Shown here one piece after another: positions 1 through 8,999 of a DNA stretch of 64,000 nucleotides. The notes below the pieces were generated by a model. That model did not search any database, was not told the origin of the DNA, and was given only the letters and a program-made list of their open reading frames with translations. Position numbers and translations under genes: made by a program. Each line of letters opens with the position of its first letter. Positions within the stretch are counted from its first letter, which is position 1. The DNA is taken from contig CAZUAQ010000011.1 in NCBI GenBank assembly GCA_964618455.1, positions 1-64,000 of the forward strand, written 5' to 3'. Source of the DNA: CAZUAQ01 sp964618455 (lineage in GTDB: Bacteria > Planctomycetota > Phycisphaerae > UBA1845 > PWPN01).

Positions 1-50
1 CTGATGCTCCATCGATTGAAAGCGGGATAACCATGCTTCTCACACGCGTT

Positions 51-239
51 CTAAGGGCCGTCCGCGTTGCAGGTCGGTACCTGCTGGGGGTCCGCCTCTC
101 CCTGCTGAGATTCCGCACCGGACAATTGCACAAGCCCTTCTTCGGTTGCCGACAAGGTTTCGCTCGGGGGAGAGCAGTTTTGCCCGAGGCACAGCGTCAG
201 CAGCAGGCCGATCGCTGCCAAACGTTGGATGAGTTTCAT
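51..239 (-). CDS. Small secreted or lipoprotein-like protein of unknown function
   Basis: A 62-residue product. The ATG at 239 is chosen because an AGGAGA ribosome site lies just upstream; a longer reading frame to 281 has no such site. The N-terminus (MKLIQRLAAIGLLLTLCLG) is a typical signal peptide, followed by a cysteine in 'GQNC' that is only a poor lipobox. The rest is short, acidic, Gln/Ser-rich and without a recognisable domain. It is probably exported to the cell envelope. It stands alone on its strand, and the palindrome at 305-324 lies upstream where an operator could sit. I do not recognise a family, and a spurious frame cannot be excluded, though the signal peptide plus ribosome site argue for a real gene. 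Confidence 0.5.
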   Translation of the reverse strand: MKLIQRLAAIGLLLTLCLGQNCSPPSETLSATEEGLVQLSGAESQQGEADPQQVPTCNADGP

Positions 240-304
240 GCTGATTCTCCTTTCAATAGCAGTGATGCGTATCCCGATCACTTGAATTCCGATAGCCGAC
301 GATA

Positions 305-324
305 GTTAAGTTACCTATCTTAAC
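305..324. promoter_or_regulatory. Inverted repeat GTTAAG-N8-CTTAAC in the divergent spacer 240-542
   Basis: A perfect 6-8-6 palindrome in the 303-base gap between the small secreted gene (starting at 239, leftward) and the gene starting at 543. Its size and position suit an operator, but no regulator is encoded nearby. I see no convincing sigma-70 promoter pair or other element in the rest of the gap. Confidence 0.3.
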
Positions 325-542
325 GAAAGTTCAGGAGTGATGTGTAGCGCTTTATCGTCAAATTGCAGACATTCTCAATCGCCGCTTATGTTAGGCTATA
401 GAGTGGCTCTCGCTATGGCTGAATAATTCAAGTCACGAAAGACCCGCCTCGATGGAGTGCTGCTCTGGCGTTCACAAGCCGTCGATCATGCCAAGTTAAA
501 TGAGTATGATGCTCTACGTTTTCAAGCAGGAAGGTTCATCTC

Positions 543-1859
543 ATGGCATTTTATGTTGCCGAGAATCCGGAATACACGATTTTCGACAGTGCGGCGGATT
601 CCCTCCGCTTCACCACGTCACGCTGCCTGACGAATTGCCGCGGCCATCAATGCGCGACCTCCTCCTTCGTGGATTGTGAAGGGCGGGTCATGGACTGGCA
701 CGACTTCGGTTTGCTGGAAGGACCGGGATGGGCGGCCAACGCCGTGGGCGGTGCGTATGAATTGCTGAAGTGGGGTCGGTTTACCCACGACGCCGACATG
801 GTCGCCACGGCGCAGTCCGTTCTCGATCATGTCCTCGAGAATGGGTTCATCGACAGTGAAAGTGGCTTCATCTATCCCTATCGCCATACCGTCTGGGATC
901 GCATGGTACTCAACTTCAAACACAACGACGATTGGCTGTGCCCCGGTTCGCAGGCCAAGGTGGCGGTGCAGATGCTGCTCTGCGCGGAGCTGGACGACGT
1001 GCGGTCCGAACGATTGCAGCGCGCGGCTGCGCGCTACGCCGAGTGGATGGAGAAGCATGTCCCACGGATGCCGAACGGCTGGTTCCCGCGTCGGGTGACG
1101 TTATCCGGAAAGGTGTACGATCAGCGTGCCGAGGGCGGGCCGGATCCCTTCGTGGATGGCAGCGCGGACGGGTTGTTCATCCTGCAACTCTGGGCGGAAC
1201 TGACCGCGCGAGGTTTGGCGGATCATCGCGAAGCCCTGGCGCGAGGCATTCGTATGTTTCAGGATGCCGGCGGCATCTATGGAAGCATCAATCACGACAC
1301 GTACGACCCGGAGGAGACGGTGGCCTGCTCGGTGGCGGCGCGGGTGTTCCGACGGGCCGGTCAGGTGCTCGAAGATCCGGAACTTACTGCATATGCCCGG
1401 GACACGATTCTGCCGAAACTGGGCAAGTACAAGATGGCGGAGGACCGCAACGGCGTGGCGACGACGGGCCTGCTCTACATGGAGGACAGTTGGGACACGT
1501 CCTACATGTGGGAGAACGCCGAGGCGGCGCTGGCCTACCTGGAGGCGTATACGGATACCGGTCATCGCGCCTATGCTCAAGACGCGTTGACGATTCTCCG
1601 TGCCGCCGCCAGGCATCACCATGGCGAGCACGGCTTTCTCACTGAGGGCGTGGACTGGAACAATCACGTATCCGATCAGCATCACTTCGGATACGCCGAG
1701 TTCGGGGACATCCGCTATACCGAGCCCTTCCTGAACAATCAGCACATCACCGAGCCGACGTTGTACTACCTGGAGCACCTGACGGATGTGGAGGAAGAGG
1801 GAACGCAGCGTATCTATCGCGACATCGAGGGAAACGTCATTGCACGTTTGTCGGATTGA
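543..1859 (+). CDS. Six-hairpin (alpha/alpha) barrel glycosidase-like protein
   Basis: A 438-residue protein without a signal peptide, so probably cytoplasmic. AGGAAGG at 528-534 sits 8 bases before the ATG and fixes the start. The sequence is a series of paired amphipathic helices joined by Gly/Trp/His-rich loops (for example GPGWAANAVGGAYELLKWGRF near the start, then EDSWDTSYMWENAEAALAYLEAY late), typical of (alpha/alpha)6 toroids such as GlcNAc 2-epimerases, unsaturated glucuronyl hydrolases and related glycosidases. Several His and Asp/Glu residues near the C-terminus (DWNNHVSDQHHFGYAEFGD) look like a substrate site. It has no operon partner: upstream is a spacer and downstream the repeat element at 1893. 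Family membership is a fold-level judgement; substrate and reaction are unknown. Confidence 0.7.
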   Translation: MAFYVAENPEYTIFDSAADSLRFTTSRCLTNCRGHQCATSSFVDCEGRVMDWHDFGLLEGPGWAANAVGGAYELLKWGRFTHDADMVATAQSVLDHVLENGFIDSESGFIYPYRHTVWDRMVLNFKHNDDWLCPGSQAKVAVQMLLCAELDDVRSERLQRAAARYAEWMEKHVPRMPNGWFPRRVTLSGKVYDQRAEGGPDPFVDGSADGLFILQLWAELTARGLADHREALARGIRMFQDAGGIYGSINHDTYDPEETVACSVAARVFRRAGQVLEDPELTAYARDTILPKLGKYKMAEDRNGVATTGLLYMEDSWDTSYMWENAEAALAYLEAYTDTGHRAYAQDALTILRAAARHHHGEHGFLTEGVDWNNHVSDQHHFGYAEFGDIRYTEPFLNNQHITEPTLYYLEHLTDVEEEGTQRIYRDIEGNVIARLSD

Positions 1860-1892
1860 GGCTTCTCGCGAGGCGAGTCGTTTCTGGTTTGA

Positions 1893-2114
1893 TTCATCCG
1901 CAGATTACGCAGATTGCGCAGATTTGGATGTAGGAAAAGAGAAGATATCGAGCGGAGTGTCTTGCCTCAGGACAGCATTCGATTGGCGCACCAAGCCAGA
2001 ATAGAAAAATGAAATACCATTGCTCAAGATAGCCGGGGCGTGTCAGCAGTTTCACATCGAAGAAAGACAGACGGCATTCTTCCATCTGCGCAATCTGCGT
2101 AATCTGCGGATGAA
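1893..2114. repeat. Perfect 31-bp inverted repeat framing about 160 bp (MITE-like or repeat cassette)
   Basis: Bases 1893-1923 and 2084-2114 are exact reverse complements over 31 positions. Each arm is built from a short-period unit (CGCAGATT with an A or G spacer, repeated three times). The 160-base interior is lower in G+C and carries no gene I can support. It occupies the gap between the barrel protein (ends 1859) and sucD (ends 2149), so it could also act as a large transcribed hairpin between convergent genes. A related element lies at 57678-57741. Confidence 0.8.
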
Positions 2115-2148
2115 CCCACTCTTTCGGTTCAGGGCCGAGAGCAGTTGT

Positions 2149-3036
2149 TCAACCCAGCGCTGAGAGGATGCCATCACCGATGTCGGCGGGGGACTTGGCT
2201 ACGGTGATGCCGGCGGACTCGAGGGCGGCGATTTTGCTTTCGGCAGTGCCTTCGCCCCCGGAGATGATCGCGCCGGCGTGGCCCATCCGCTTGCCCGGCG
2301 GGGCGGTCTGACCGGCGATGAATGCTACGACGGGCTTCTTGATGTTCTTCTGGATGTGTTGCGCGGCGGTCTCTTCGTCGGTACCGCCGATCTCGCCGAT
2401 CATGATGATGGCATGCGTGTCCGGGTCGTCATTGAACAGGTCCAGCAACTCGATGAAGTTCAACCCCTTCACCGGGTCACCACCGATACCGACGCAGGTG
2501 GTCTGCGAGAGGTCGCGCGTCGTGCACTGCCAGACCGCTTCGTAGGTCAGCGTGCCGGAGCGCGAGATGATGCCGACATTGCGCGATCCTTCCTGCACCG
2601 GGCGATGGATGTAGCCGGGCATGATGCCGATTTTGCACGCGCCGGGTGTGATGATGCCGGGGCAGTTCGGGCCGATCAGCCGCACACCGCGATCATCGAG
2701 AAACTTACGAGCGCGGACCATGTCGAGCGTCGGGACGCCCTCGGTAATGAGCACGACGAGTTCGATCCCCGCGTCGGCGGCCTCCATGGCGGCGTCGGCG
2801 GCGAACATGGCGGGCACGAAGATCATCGTCGCATTCGCACCGGTCGCCTTGACCGCCTCGTGGCAGGAATCGAAGATCGGCAGCCCGCCTTCGCCCGTCG
2901 ATCCACCCTTACCCGGCGTGACACCGCCGACCATCTGCGTTCCGTATTCACGACACGCGGCGGTATGAAACGCCCCGGCCTTGCCGGTGATGCCCTGGCA
3001 GATCACTTTCGTCGATGCGTTGACCAGAATGCTCAT
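2149..3036 (-). CDS. sucD: Succinyl-CoA synthetase (ADP/GDP-forming) alpha subunit
   Basis: This 295-residue subunit binds CoA and carries the phosphohistidine in succinyl-CoA + phosphate + NDP = succinate + CoA + NTP in the TCA cycle. The N-terminal CoA site GITGKAGAFHT (residues 15-25), the ligase segment SRSGTLTYE (158-166) and the active-site loop with His253 in GKRMGHAGAIISGG are all present. The length is that of the family. It should pair with the beta subunit encoded at 5042-6202, but the two genes are separated by an unrelated secreted glycosidase-like gene, which is unusual because sucC and sucD are normally adjacent. All three genes run leftward and could still be cotranscribed. 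Confidence 0.96.
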   Translation of the reverse strand: MSILVNASTKVICQGITGKAGAFHTAACREYGTQMVGGVTPGKGGSTGEGGLPIFDSCHEAVKATGANATMIFVPAMFAADAAMEAADAGIELVVLITEGVPTLDMVRARKFLDDRGVRLIGPNCPGIITPGACKIGIMPGYIHRPVQEGSRNVGIISRSGTLTYEAVWQCTTRDLSQTTCVGIGGDPVKGLNFIELLDLFNDDPDTHAIIMIGEIGGTDEETAAQHIQKNIKKPVVAFIAGQTAPPGKRMGHAGAIISGGEGTAESKIAALESAGITVAKSPADIGDGILSALG

Positions 3037-3147
3037 GAGGATGCCCGTCGTTGTTCTGAAACACTTTCATTCTTACCGGTTCCGCGCGCCGCCGAAAACC
3101 GAATGACCCGTGTGGATCGTCCCGGAATCGACCGTTCCCGTCAAGAC

Positions 3148-4992
3148 TCACGGGCCCTCGGGAAAGAGCGTGATCGTTCCGGGCTCGAGTTCCTGCCGGA
3201 GCAGCCTGCGCGGCGCGTCGCCCCGGTTGTAGAGCAGAATGCGGTGCACGAAGAGCCCGGCCCAGACGTCGTCGCGCGCGGTCAGTGCCTCCACCTTGTC
3301 CTCCAGGATGCCCGCTCCCCGGAGGACATCGGCATAAGCTTCCCGCACCGCCTCGACGGCGCGATCGTCGGTGGGCGGGGCGATCACCCGGCGGTAGACG
3401 TCTTTCATCTTCCGGGGAAACGCCGGCTCGAGTGTATGCCGACTGCCATCGACCTCTTCGAATTGCCCCACGGCGTCATGAATCGGCTTCGCACTGATCT
3501 GCAGGATCTTGAGATTCCGCTGGGAGTTGATGGCTGTCTGCATGCCCTCGAACGTCGTGCGCGCGATGAGCGGATGATCCAGGATGACCAGCACGTTGTA
3601 GCGGCTCAGCGCGTTGTCGGCGATCAATCGTTCGTCCATGACGTCGAAGTCCGCCACGTCGCGAACGGCCTGAGCGAAGGCGATCAACTCCGCCGGGTAG
3701 GACTGACTGATCCGCAGGTAATGATCGGATTCCGGGAAGAACAAGGCCACGCGGGCCTCGGCGCGGCTCTGATCGAGCAGGCCGATGTTCTTTGAGTATC
3801 TTGCCCCGGCGGACTTCGGGTTATGGGGATAATCAAAGTAGGCATTCACGCCGCAGCAGGCGTCGGTGAAGATCCGCTCGACCATGGTCTCCGGCTCGAT
3901 CGTCCCCGGAGGTTCCGTGAGAAATCCCAGATCGTAGAACTGCGCAGGCGTGGCCACGCGTTTCACGTGAAAGTAACTCACGCTCGCGTGCGTCGAACGG
4001 ATTGACAGGCGGGAAGTGTCGGCCAACGTACGGCATGCGGAACTCGCGCTGTGGCCCATGACGGCGGACTCGTCGGCGTGGCCGAGCTTGATTTCGCAGG
4101 GCTTGCCGGGAAAGGCGCGCTGTGCGATCTGCAGGAACATCGCCATGCGACGTGACGCCGCGTCCTGGTACCACGTGATGAAATCGAGCAGGTAACGTCG
4201 TATCGGTACCGGGATCGCCCGAGGATCGGGGTTGGCTTTCAACCACTTCATTGGCGGATACGTGATGGCCTCGGGCGTCTCGAACTGCGTTCCCCACACT
4301 TCGTTGAGGGCTTCCAGGGAAGAGTACCGTTCGATCATCCGTTCGCGAAAATCGGCCCGGGCGTGAGCGTCTCCACACCACCACGCCACCTTGGCGTTCG
4401 GATCGTCGCGGAGCCACTGCGTATACCCGTTGGGATAACCGAGTTCGCCGTATTCGGCGACGTCCGTGACGTACACGGCGTCGACGTACTCGCGCAGATG
4501 CTTCGCCATCCCGGCGTACCCGTCATCGACGAGACGCATTGTCTGCTCCGCCCATCCGGACGGCTGACGGCAGGTCTCGCCGGTCTCGAGATTGGTATAC
4601 GGTACGAAGTCTTCGCTCGCTTCCATCCACGCCGGGAGGAAGTGAAACCAGGGATAGATCGCGTAGTTGAAGCGTAGATCCCGGCAGGCCCGGGCGTTGG
4701 CAAGATACGGTGCGAACTTCGGAGATGCCTTCTCGCGATGAATCACGTCCAGCGTGAGATAGTCCTCGACCCAGGTCGCGCCCATGGCTCGAATTGAACT
4801 GGGATCGCGCAATAACGGATCCGGCAGGGGCGGCATCTCGCCTGTCAAGATGGAAGGACGAAGCGACGTGATGCTGAGATTGCCCGTCTTGCGCGGGACG
4901 CGGGATTCGTCAGCCGGTTCGGCGCCTCGCACGCCCGCCACTGAACTCCAGGCGATTATCCCAATCGCGAACATCCATGTCGCGAACCGCAT
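3148..4992 (-). CDS. Secreted glycoside hydrolase-like (TIM-barrel, GH42/GH14-like) protein
   Basis: A 614-residue exported protein. The ATG at 4992 is preferred over the in-frame ATG at 4998 because GGAGG lies 6 bases before it. A signal peptide (MRFATWMFAIGIIAWSSVAG) precedes the mature protein. The central region has the pattern of a family-42-like (beta/alpha)8 glycosidase: an early 'YAIYPWFHFLPAWMEA' strand, a loop DVAEYGELGYPNG where an acid/base Glu would sit, and a C-terminal Rossmann-like trimerisation-type segment (VALFFPESDHYLRIS... RYNVLVILDHPL). The catalytic residues are not proven. It lies between sucC and sucD in the same direction (gaps about 49 and 111 bases). Substrate is unknown; I am confident of export and a sugar-enzyme fold, not of the family. 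Confidence 0.65.
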   Translation of the reverse strand: MRFATWMFAIGIIAWSSVAGVRGAEPADESRVPRKTGNLSITSLRPSILTGEMPPLPDPLLRDPSSIRAMGATWVEDYLTLDVIHREKASPKFAPYLANARACRDLRFNYAIYPWFHFLPAWMEASEDFVPYTNLETGETCRQPSGWAEQTMRLVDDGYAGMAKHLREYVDAVYVTDVAEYGELGYPNGYTQWLRDDPNAKVAWWCGDAHARADFRERMIERYSSLEALNEVWGTQFETPEAITYPPMKWLKANPDPRAIPVPIRRYLLDFITWYQDAASRRMAMFLQIAQRAFPGKPCEIKLGHADESAVMGHSASSACRTLADTSRLSIRSTHASVSYFHVKRVATPAQFYDLGFLTEPPGTIEPETMVERIFTDACCGVNAYFDYPHNPKSAGARYSKNIGLLDQSRAEARVALFFPESDHYLRISQSYPAELIAFAQAVRDVADFDVMDERLIADNALSRYNVLVILDHPLIARTTFEGMQTAINSQRNLKILQISAKPIHDAVGQFEEVDGSRHTLEPAFPRKMKDVYRRVIAPPTDDRAVEAVREAYADVLRGAGILEDKVEALTARDDVWAGLFVHRILLYNRGDAPRRLLRQELEPGTITLFPEGP

Positions 4993-5041
4993 GGACATCC
5001 TCCGGATCCTCCCGCGCGAACGGATTTCGAAGCCGAGCAAA

Positions 5042-6202
5042 TCACACCGCCGAGCAGGCTTTCTTCGCGGCGTCGGTGAGGTCGTCGGCCGTGACCAGCC
5101 CGGGCACGTTTGCTTCCTGGAGCAGCTGCCGCGCCCGCTCGACATTCGTCCCTTCCAGGCGGACGACGACCGGCACGTTAAAGCCGACTTCCTTTGCGGC
5201 GGCGATGAGCGCTTCGGCGATCGTATCGCACTTGGCGATGCCCCCGAAAATGTTCACGAGCACGCCCTTGACCTTTTCGTCGCCGAGGATAATGCGGAAG
5301 GCCTCGACCGCGCCTTCGGTGGTCACGCTTCCGCCGACATCGAGAAAGTTGGCCGGCTCACCGCCATGCAGCTTGATCAGATCCATCGTCGCCATCGCCA
5401 GGCCCGCGCCGTTGACGAGGCACCCGATGTTGCCGTCCAGCGCGATGTACGAAAGCCCCGCCTTCTTCGCCCGCAGTTCGTGCGGATTCTCTTCCGTCGG
5501 ATCGTGCAGCGCCTGCAGGTCGACGTGACGCGGCAGGGCGTTGTCGTCGAAGTTGATTTTCGCGTCGATCGCCAGCACCTGCCCGTCGGTCGTCAGCACG
5601 AGCGGGTTCACCTCCGCCAGCGAAGCGTCGAGCTTGAGAAAGACCTCGACCAGCCCGTTGAGCACCTTGGCGGCGGCGCGGGCATGCTCCTTGTCGCTGA
5701 GACCCAGTGCCTTGACCAGCCGGCGCGTCTGGTATGCCTGAAGCCCGAGGTGCGGGTGCAGCCACTCCTTGAAGATGGCCTCCGGGTTACGTGCCGCCAC
5801 TTCCTCGATCTCCACCCCGCCCTCGCGGCTGACCATCACCGCCGCGGCGCGCTTGGCCCGATCGATCACCATGCCGACGTAGTATTCCTTGTCGATGTCG
5901 ATGGCGGGCGCGATGAGCAGCTTGCGGACCTCGACACCCTCGGGGCCGGTCTGCTTGCTGACCATCCGGTTGGTGAACATGAACGTGGCGGCTTCAAGCG
6001 TCTCGTCGGGACTGTCGCAGAGCTTGACGAAGCCGGCCTTGCCGCGTCCACCCGCAAACACCTGCGCCTTGACGACGACCCGGCCACCGAGCTCGACGTG
6101 GGCCTGCCGGGCGGCATCCGCCGACTCGACGACACGCCCCTCGGGCACCGGCACGCCGGCGTTGCCCAGAATCTGTCGCGACTGGTACTCGTGTACTTTC
6201 AT
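5042..6202 (-). CDS. sucC: Succinyl-CoA synthetase beta subunit
   Basis: A 386-residue ATP-grasp subunit that binds the nucleotide and closes the succinyl-CoA synthetase active site with SucD. The start at 6202 gives the canonical MKVHEYQSRQIL N-terminus and has AGGAAG upstream; the longer frame to 6334 is not needed. Visible family segments include VVKAQVFAGGRGKAG (nucleotide-binding lysine and glycine loop), the metal-site region LAEVNPLVLTTDG, and the C-terminal GCLVNGAGLAMATMD and VNIFGGIAKCDTIAEAL motifs. Length matches the family. It is the first gene of a leftward trio with the secreted glycosidase-like gene and sucD, and the divergent neighbour is nadE at 6424. Confidence 0.96.
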   Translation of the reverse strand: MKVHEYQSRQILGNAGVPVPEGRVVESADAARQAHVELGGRVVVKAQVFAGGRGKAGFVKLCDSPDETLEAATFMFTNRMVSKQTGPEGVEVRKLLIAPAIDIDKEYYVGMVIDRAKRAAAVMVSREGGVEIEEVAARNPEAIFKEWLHPHLGLQAYQTRRLVKALGLSDKEHARAAAKVLNGLVEVFLKLDASLAEVNPLVLTTDGQVLAIDAKINFDDNALPRHVDLQALHDPTEENPHELRAKKAGLSYIALDGNIGCLVNGAGLAMATMDLIKLHGGEPANFLDVGGSVTTEGAVEAFRIILGDEKVKGVLVNIFGGIAKCDTIAEALIAAAKEVGFNVPVVVRLEGTNVERARQLLQEANVPGLVTADDLTDAAKKACSAV

Positions 6203-6423
6203 GAAATTCTTCCTGTGATGGAAAGCGCCACCATGCCTCGAACCTGTCGGGGCCATTGTGGCCGCGCGGCGCGAGCTTCGCAACTGGAGGGGCACCGCCG
6301 GGACCGCTAGAATCGACGATCGGCGCCCTCGCAAATACGTACACAGGTGCGTGAGAGGCTCAGGGACCTACCCTCTCCCGGATAAGCTTCTCGTGCACGC
6401 TGTCAGAAAGGCAGGCAACCCGG

Positions 6424-8067
6424 ATGAAGATCGCACTCGCCCAGATCAACCCCACGGTGGGCGACATCGAGGGCAACAGCCGGAAGATTGTCGAGCGAAT
6501 CGAGGAAGGGCGGTCCGCCGGGGCGTCGCTGGTCGTCTTCACGGAACTCGCCCTCTGCGGCTACCCGCCGCGCGATCTGCTCCTCAAGCCGGCGTTCATC
6601 AAGGCGAACGTGGCGGCGGTGAATCGCATCGCCGAATCGTGCCGCGGCGTGGCGTCGTTGGTGGGCTTTGTGGCATCCAATGAGGATCCCGGCGGGCGCA
6701 CGCTGCGCAACTCCGCCGCCTACTGCGCCGACGGCAAAGTCTGCGAGGTCCGCCACAAGTCGCTTCTGCCAACCTACGACGTATTCGACGAGCATCGTTA
6801 TTTCGAACCGAGCGACAACGTCGCCATCCTCGAGCACGAGGGCGTGAAGCTCGGCGTGTCGATCTGCGAGGATCTCTGGAACGATGAGCAGATGATCGGC
6901 CGGCGGCTCTACCGGGGCGATCCCGTCGGCGAGCTTTCCCGCGCGGGCGCGAAGCTGCTGGTCAACCTGAGTGCGTCGCCGTTTTTCCAGGACAAGCACG
7001 CGTTCCGCACCCGGCTCTTCGGTAAGCAGGCGGCCGAGCATCGCCTGCCGATTTTGTTCGTCAATCAGGTCGGCGGCAACGACGAGCTGGTCTTTGACGG
7101 TGCGTCGACTGTCATCGATGGCGACGGGAAAGTCGTTGCCCAGGCGAAGGCGTTTGACGAGGATCTGCTGCTCGTCGATGTGGGCGAAGGGCTGAGCGGG
7201 CGCATCGAGACGTACCCGGAGCGCGTCGCCTCGGTGCACGACGCACTCGTGACCGGCACGCGCGACTACGTCCACAAGTGCGGCTTCGCCAAGGCGGTGA
7301 TCGGGTTGTCCGGCGGGATTGACTCGGCGGTCACCGCCGCGATCGCCGCTGCCGCGCTCGGCGCGGAGAACGTCACCGGCGTGGCCATGCCGTCGCGCTA
7401 CAGCACCGAACACAGCAAGGGCGACGCCCGGGTGCTGGCGGAGAATCTCGGCATCGCGTTCAAGACGATTCCCATCGCCGACATCCACGCCGCGTACGAG
7501 GCCTCGCTGGAACCGCACTTCGAGAATCGCCCGCCGGACGTGACCGAGGAAAACATCCAGGCCCGCATCCGCGGCGGACTGCTCATGGCCATGTCGAACA
7601 AGTTCGGATCGCTGCTGCTGACCACGGGGAACAAGAGCGAACTGGCGGTGGGGTATTGCACACTCTACGGCGACATGTGCGGCGGGCTGGCGGTGATCAG
7701 CGACGTGCCCAAGACGCTGGTCTATACGCTGGCCGAGCACATCAACACCTGGGCAGGCCGGGAGATCGTCCCGCGGAACACGATCGAGAAACCGCCTTCG
7801 GCCGAGCTGCGCCCGGACCAGAAGGACTCGGACTCGCTGCCGGATTACGACACGCTGGACGCCATCCTCGAGCGCTACATCGAGCGGGAGGAGTCGGCGG
7901 AGGAGATCGTATCCGCCGGGTTCGACGCTGAGACGGTGCGCCGCGCGATCCGGCTCGTGGACGTCAACGAGTACAAGCGCAAGCAGGCGGCGCCGGGCCT
8001 GAAAGTCACCAGCCGCGCCTTCGGCGTCGGCCGCCGCATGCCCCTGGCGGCGCGATATCGGTATTGA
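6424..8067 (+). CDS. nadE: Glutamine-dependent NAD+ synthetase
   Basis: A 547-residue two-domain enzyme for the last step of NAD+ synthesis, converting deamido-NAD+ to NAD+ with ATP and ammonia from glutamine. The N-terminal nitrilase-type glutaminase domain shows the catalytic triad Glu41 (FTELALCGYP), Lys112 (RHKSLLPTYD) and Cys148 (VSICEDLW). The C-terminal synthetase has the PP-loop SGGIDS at 296-301 and the conserved GNKSELAVGYCTLYGDMCGG segment. The start MKIALAQINPTVGD is the usual one for the family. It is a single-gene unit divergent from sucC. Confidence 0.97.
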   Translation: MKIALAQINPTVGDIEGNSRKIVERIEEGRSAGASLVVFTELALCGYPPRDLLLKPAFIKANVAAVNRIAESCRGVASLVGFVASNEDPGGRTLRNSAAYCADGKVCEVRHKSLLPTYDVFDEHRYFEPSDNVAILEHEGVKLGVSICEDLWNDEQMIGRRLYRGDPVGELSRAGAKLLVNLSASPFFQDKHAFRTRLFGKQAAEHRLPILFVNQVGGNDELVFDGASTVIDGDGKVVAQAKAFDEDLLLVDVGEGLSGRIETYPERVASVHDALVTGTRDYVHKCGFAKAVIGLSGGIDSAVTAAIAAAALGAENVTGVAMPSRYSTEHSKGDARVLAENLGIAFKTIPIADIHAAYEASLEPHFENRPPDVTEENIQARIRGGLLMAMSNKFGSLLLTTGNKSELAVGYCTLYGDMCGGLAVISDVPKTLVYTLAEHINTWAGREIVPRNTIEKPPSAELRPDQKDSDSLPDYDTLDAILERYIEREESAEEIVSAGFDAETVRRAIRLVDVNEYKRKQAAPGLKVTSRAFGVGRRMPLAARYRY

Positions 8068-8138
8068 GAAGCAGCGGGTAACGCCGGCTCAACGCGCCGC
8101 GCTACCGTGTCGTTCTTCGCACTGCACGCGTATGAATC

Positions 8139-8870
8139 TCACGCAAGGCGACGGCGTCGGCTTGCCATCACCAGGCCCGCCAGCATGAGAAGTGCGCCGG
8201 AGGGTTCGGGCGTCAGCACCGTCAATGTGAAATCATCGCCTTCGGTCACATGCGCATAGAAAGGCGAAAACGTATACTCGGCCATCGGCCCCCCATTGAT
8301 CGGCCCCAGGGCCGAGAACACATAGTCTCCCGCCGGGAGCGGTGACAGAGGTGAAATCTCCAGCCCGACGACGGTCCCGCTGGGGGAATCCAGCAAGCCT
8401 GCGGAGGTTCTGAAGATGACATGATCGGCGATGAAAGTCACGCCGCCGGGGGAGGAGGGTGCCAGAGGATAGGGGAGTGGGCTTAACTTCGTCATATTGG
8501 CAGGGGCCCAGGTGGTTTGATCTCCCGTCAGGCTGAAGACATCCCCGAAACCGGCCAAGCTTCCCGGCGTGAGCCCGAGCGTGGATTCATAGTGAGTCAA
8601 CGCACCGGGCGCATAACCGGTGATCTCGAACAGGTCGTTGTCTTCGTCGCCGTTGACGTGTGTGCCGTACTGAAGTCCATCGATATCGATGTCCGACTCG
8701 ATGAAAGTCCAGAGGGTGAATGAATCTCCTGGGCCGAAGGTCTGGACGGTCTTTGTGGAGTTGTACGGCCCGGGGTACGCCCCCTCGACCATCGAGAGCC
8801 GTATCTGGGCGACCGTGGCCGAAATGGGCAGCAAGATGACGCTGACGAACAGAACAACCGCTTTTCTCAT
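8139..8870 (-). CDS. PEP-CTERM sorting-domain exported protein
   Basis: A 243-residue surface protein. The signal peptide is MRKAVVLFVSVILLPISATVA. The C-terminus carries a clear PEP-CTERM tail: a Pro-Glu-Pro in 'TPEPSGALL', a hydrophobic stretch (LLMLAGLVMA) and a basic end SRRRRLA. Proteins of this class are cleaved and anchored by an exosortase (XrtA and relatives) in exopolysaccharide-producing bacteria. The middle is a beta-rich domain with many Gly/Pro/Asp and no known catalytic motif. This fits the exosortase-associated genes around 38-45 kb; no exosortase gene is in the window. The gene has its own likely promoter at 9000-9027. Confidence 0.85.
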   Translation of the reverse strand: MRKAVVLFVSVILLPISATVAQIRLSMVEGAYPGPYNSTKTVQTFGPGDSFTLWTFIESDIDIDGLQYGTHVNGDEDNDLFEITGYAPGALTHYESTLGLTPGSLAGFGDVFSLTGDQTTWAPANMTKLSPLPYPLAPSSPGGVTFIADHVIFRTSAGLLDSPSGTVVGLEISPLSPLPAGDYVFSALGPINGGPMAEYTFSPFYAHVTEGDDFTLTVLTPEPSGALLMLAGLVMASRRRRLA

Positions 8871-8976
8871 GGGAATCCCCTTCGTGAAGAACGTACCGCT
8901 GAAGAAACGACACTACACGGAAACCGAGCCGCGTGCTCTGACGCAGACGGTTCAAGAACTCATAAGTTAAGTACCT

Positions 8977-8985
8977 CCCCCCCCC
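8977..8985. repeat. Nine-C (G9 on the sense strand) homopolymer tract
   Basis: An uninterrupted run of nine C in the 282-base gap between the PEP-CTERM gene and the next gene. It lies about 8-16 bases downstream of the predicted transcription start of the PEP-CTERM gene. Runs like this are prone to slippage. Confidence 0.6.
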
Positions 8986-8999
8986 AGCTTTCTACGGGT

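Noticed and set aside
1893..2114. CRISPR-like reading of the short repeated units
   Set aside because: Units are directly adjacent without spacers and the arms are inverted; no cas gene is nearby.
2278..6310. Long plus-strand reading frames of about 500 codons opposite sucD, the glycosidase-like gene and sucC
   Set aside because: They are antisense to clear genes, have skewed Arg/Asp/His/Val composition and no motif; a by-product of high G+C codon use.
6403..7740. 445-codon minus-strand frame opposite nadE
   Set aside because: Antisense to a gene with an intact active site in both domains; no ribosome site and no family motif.
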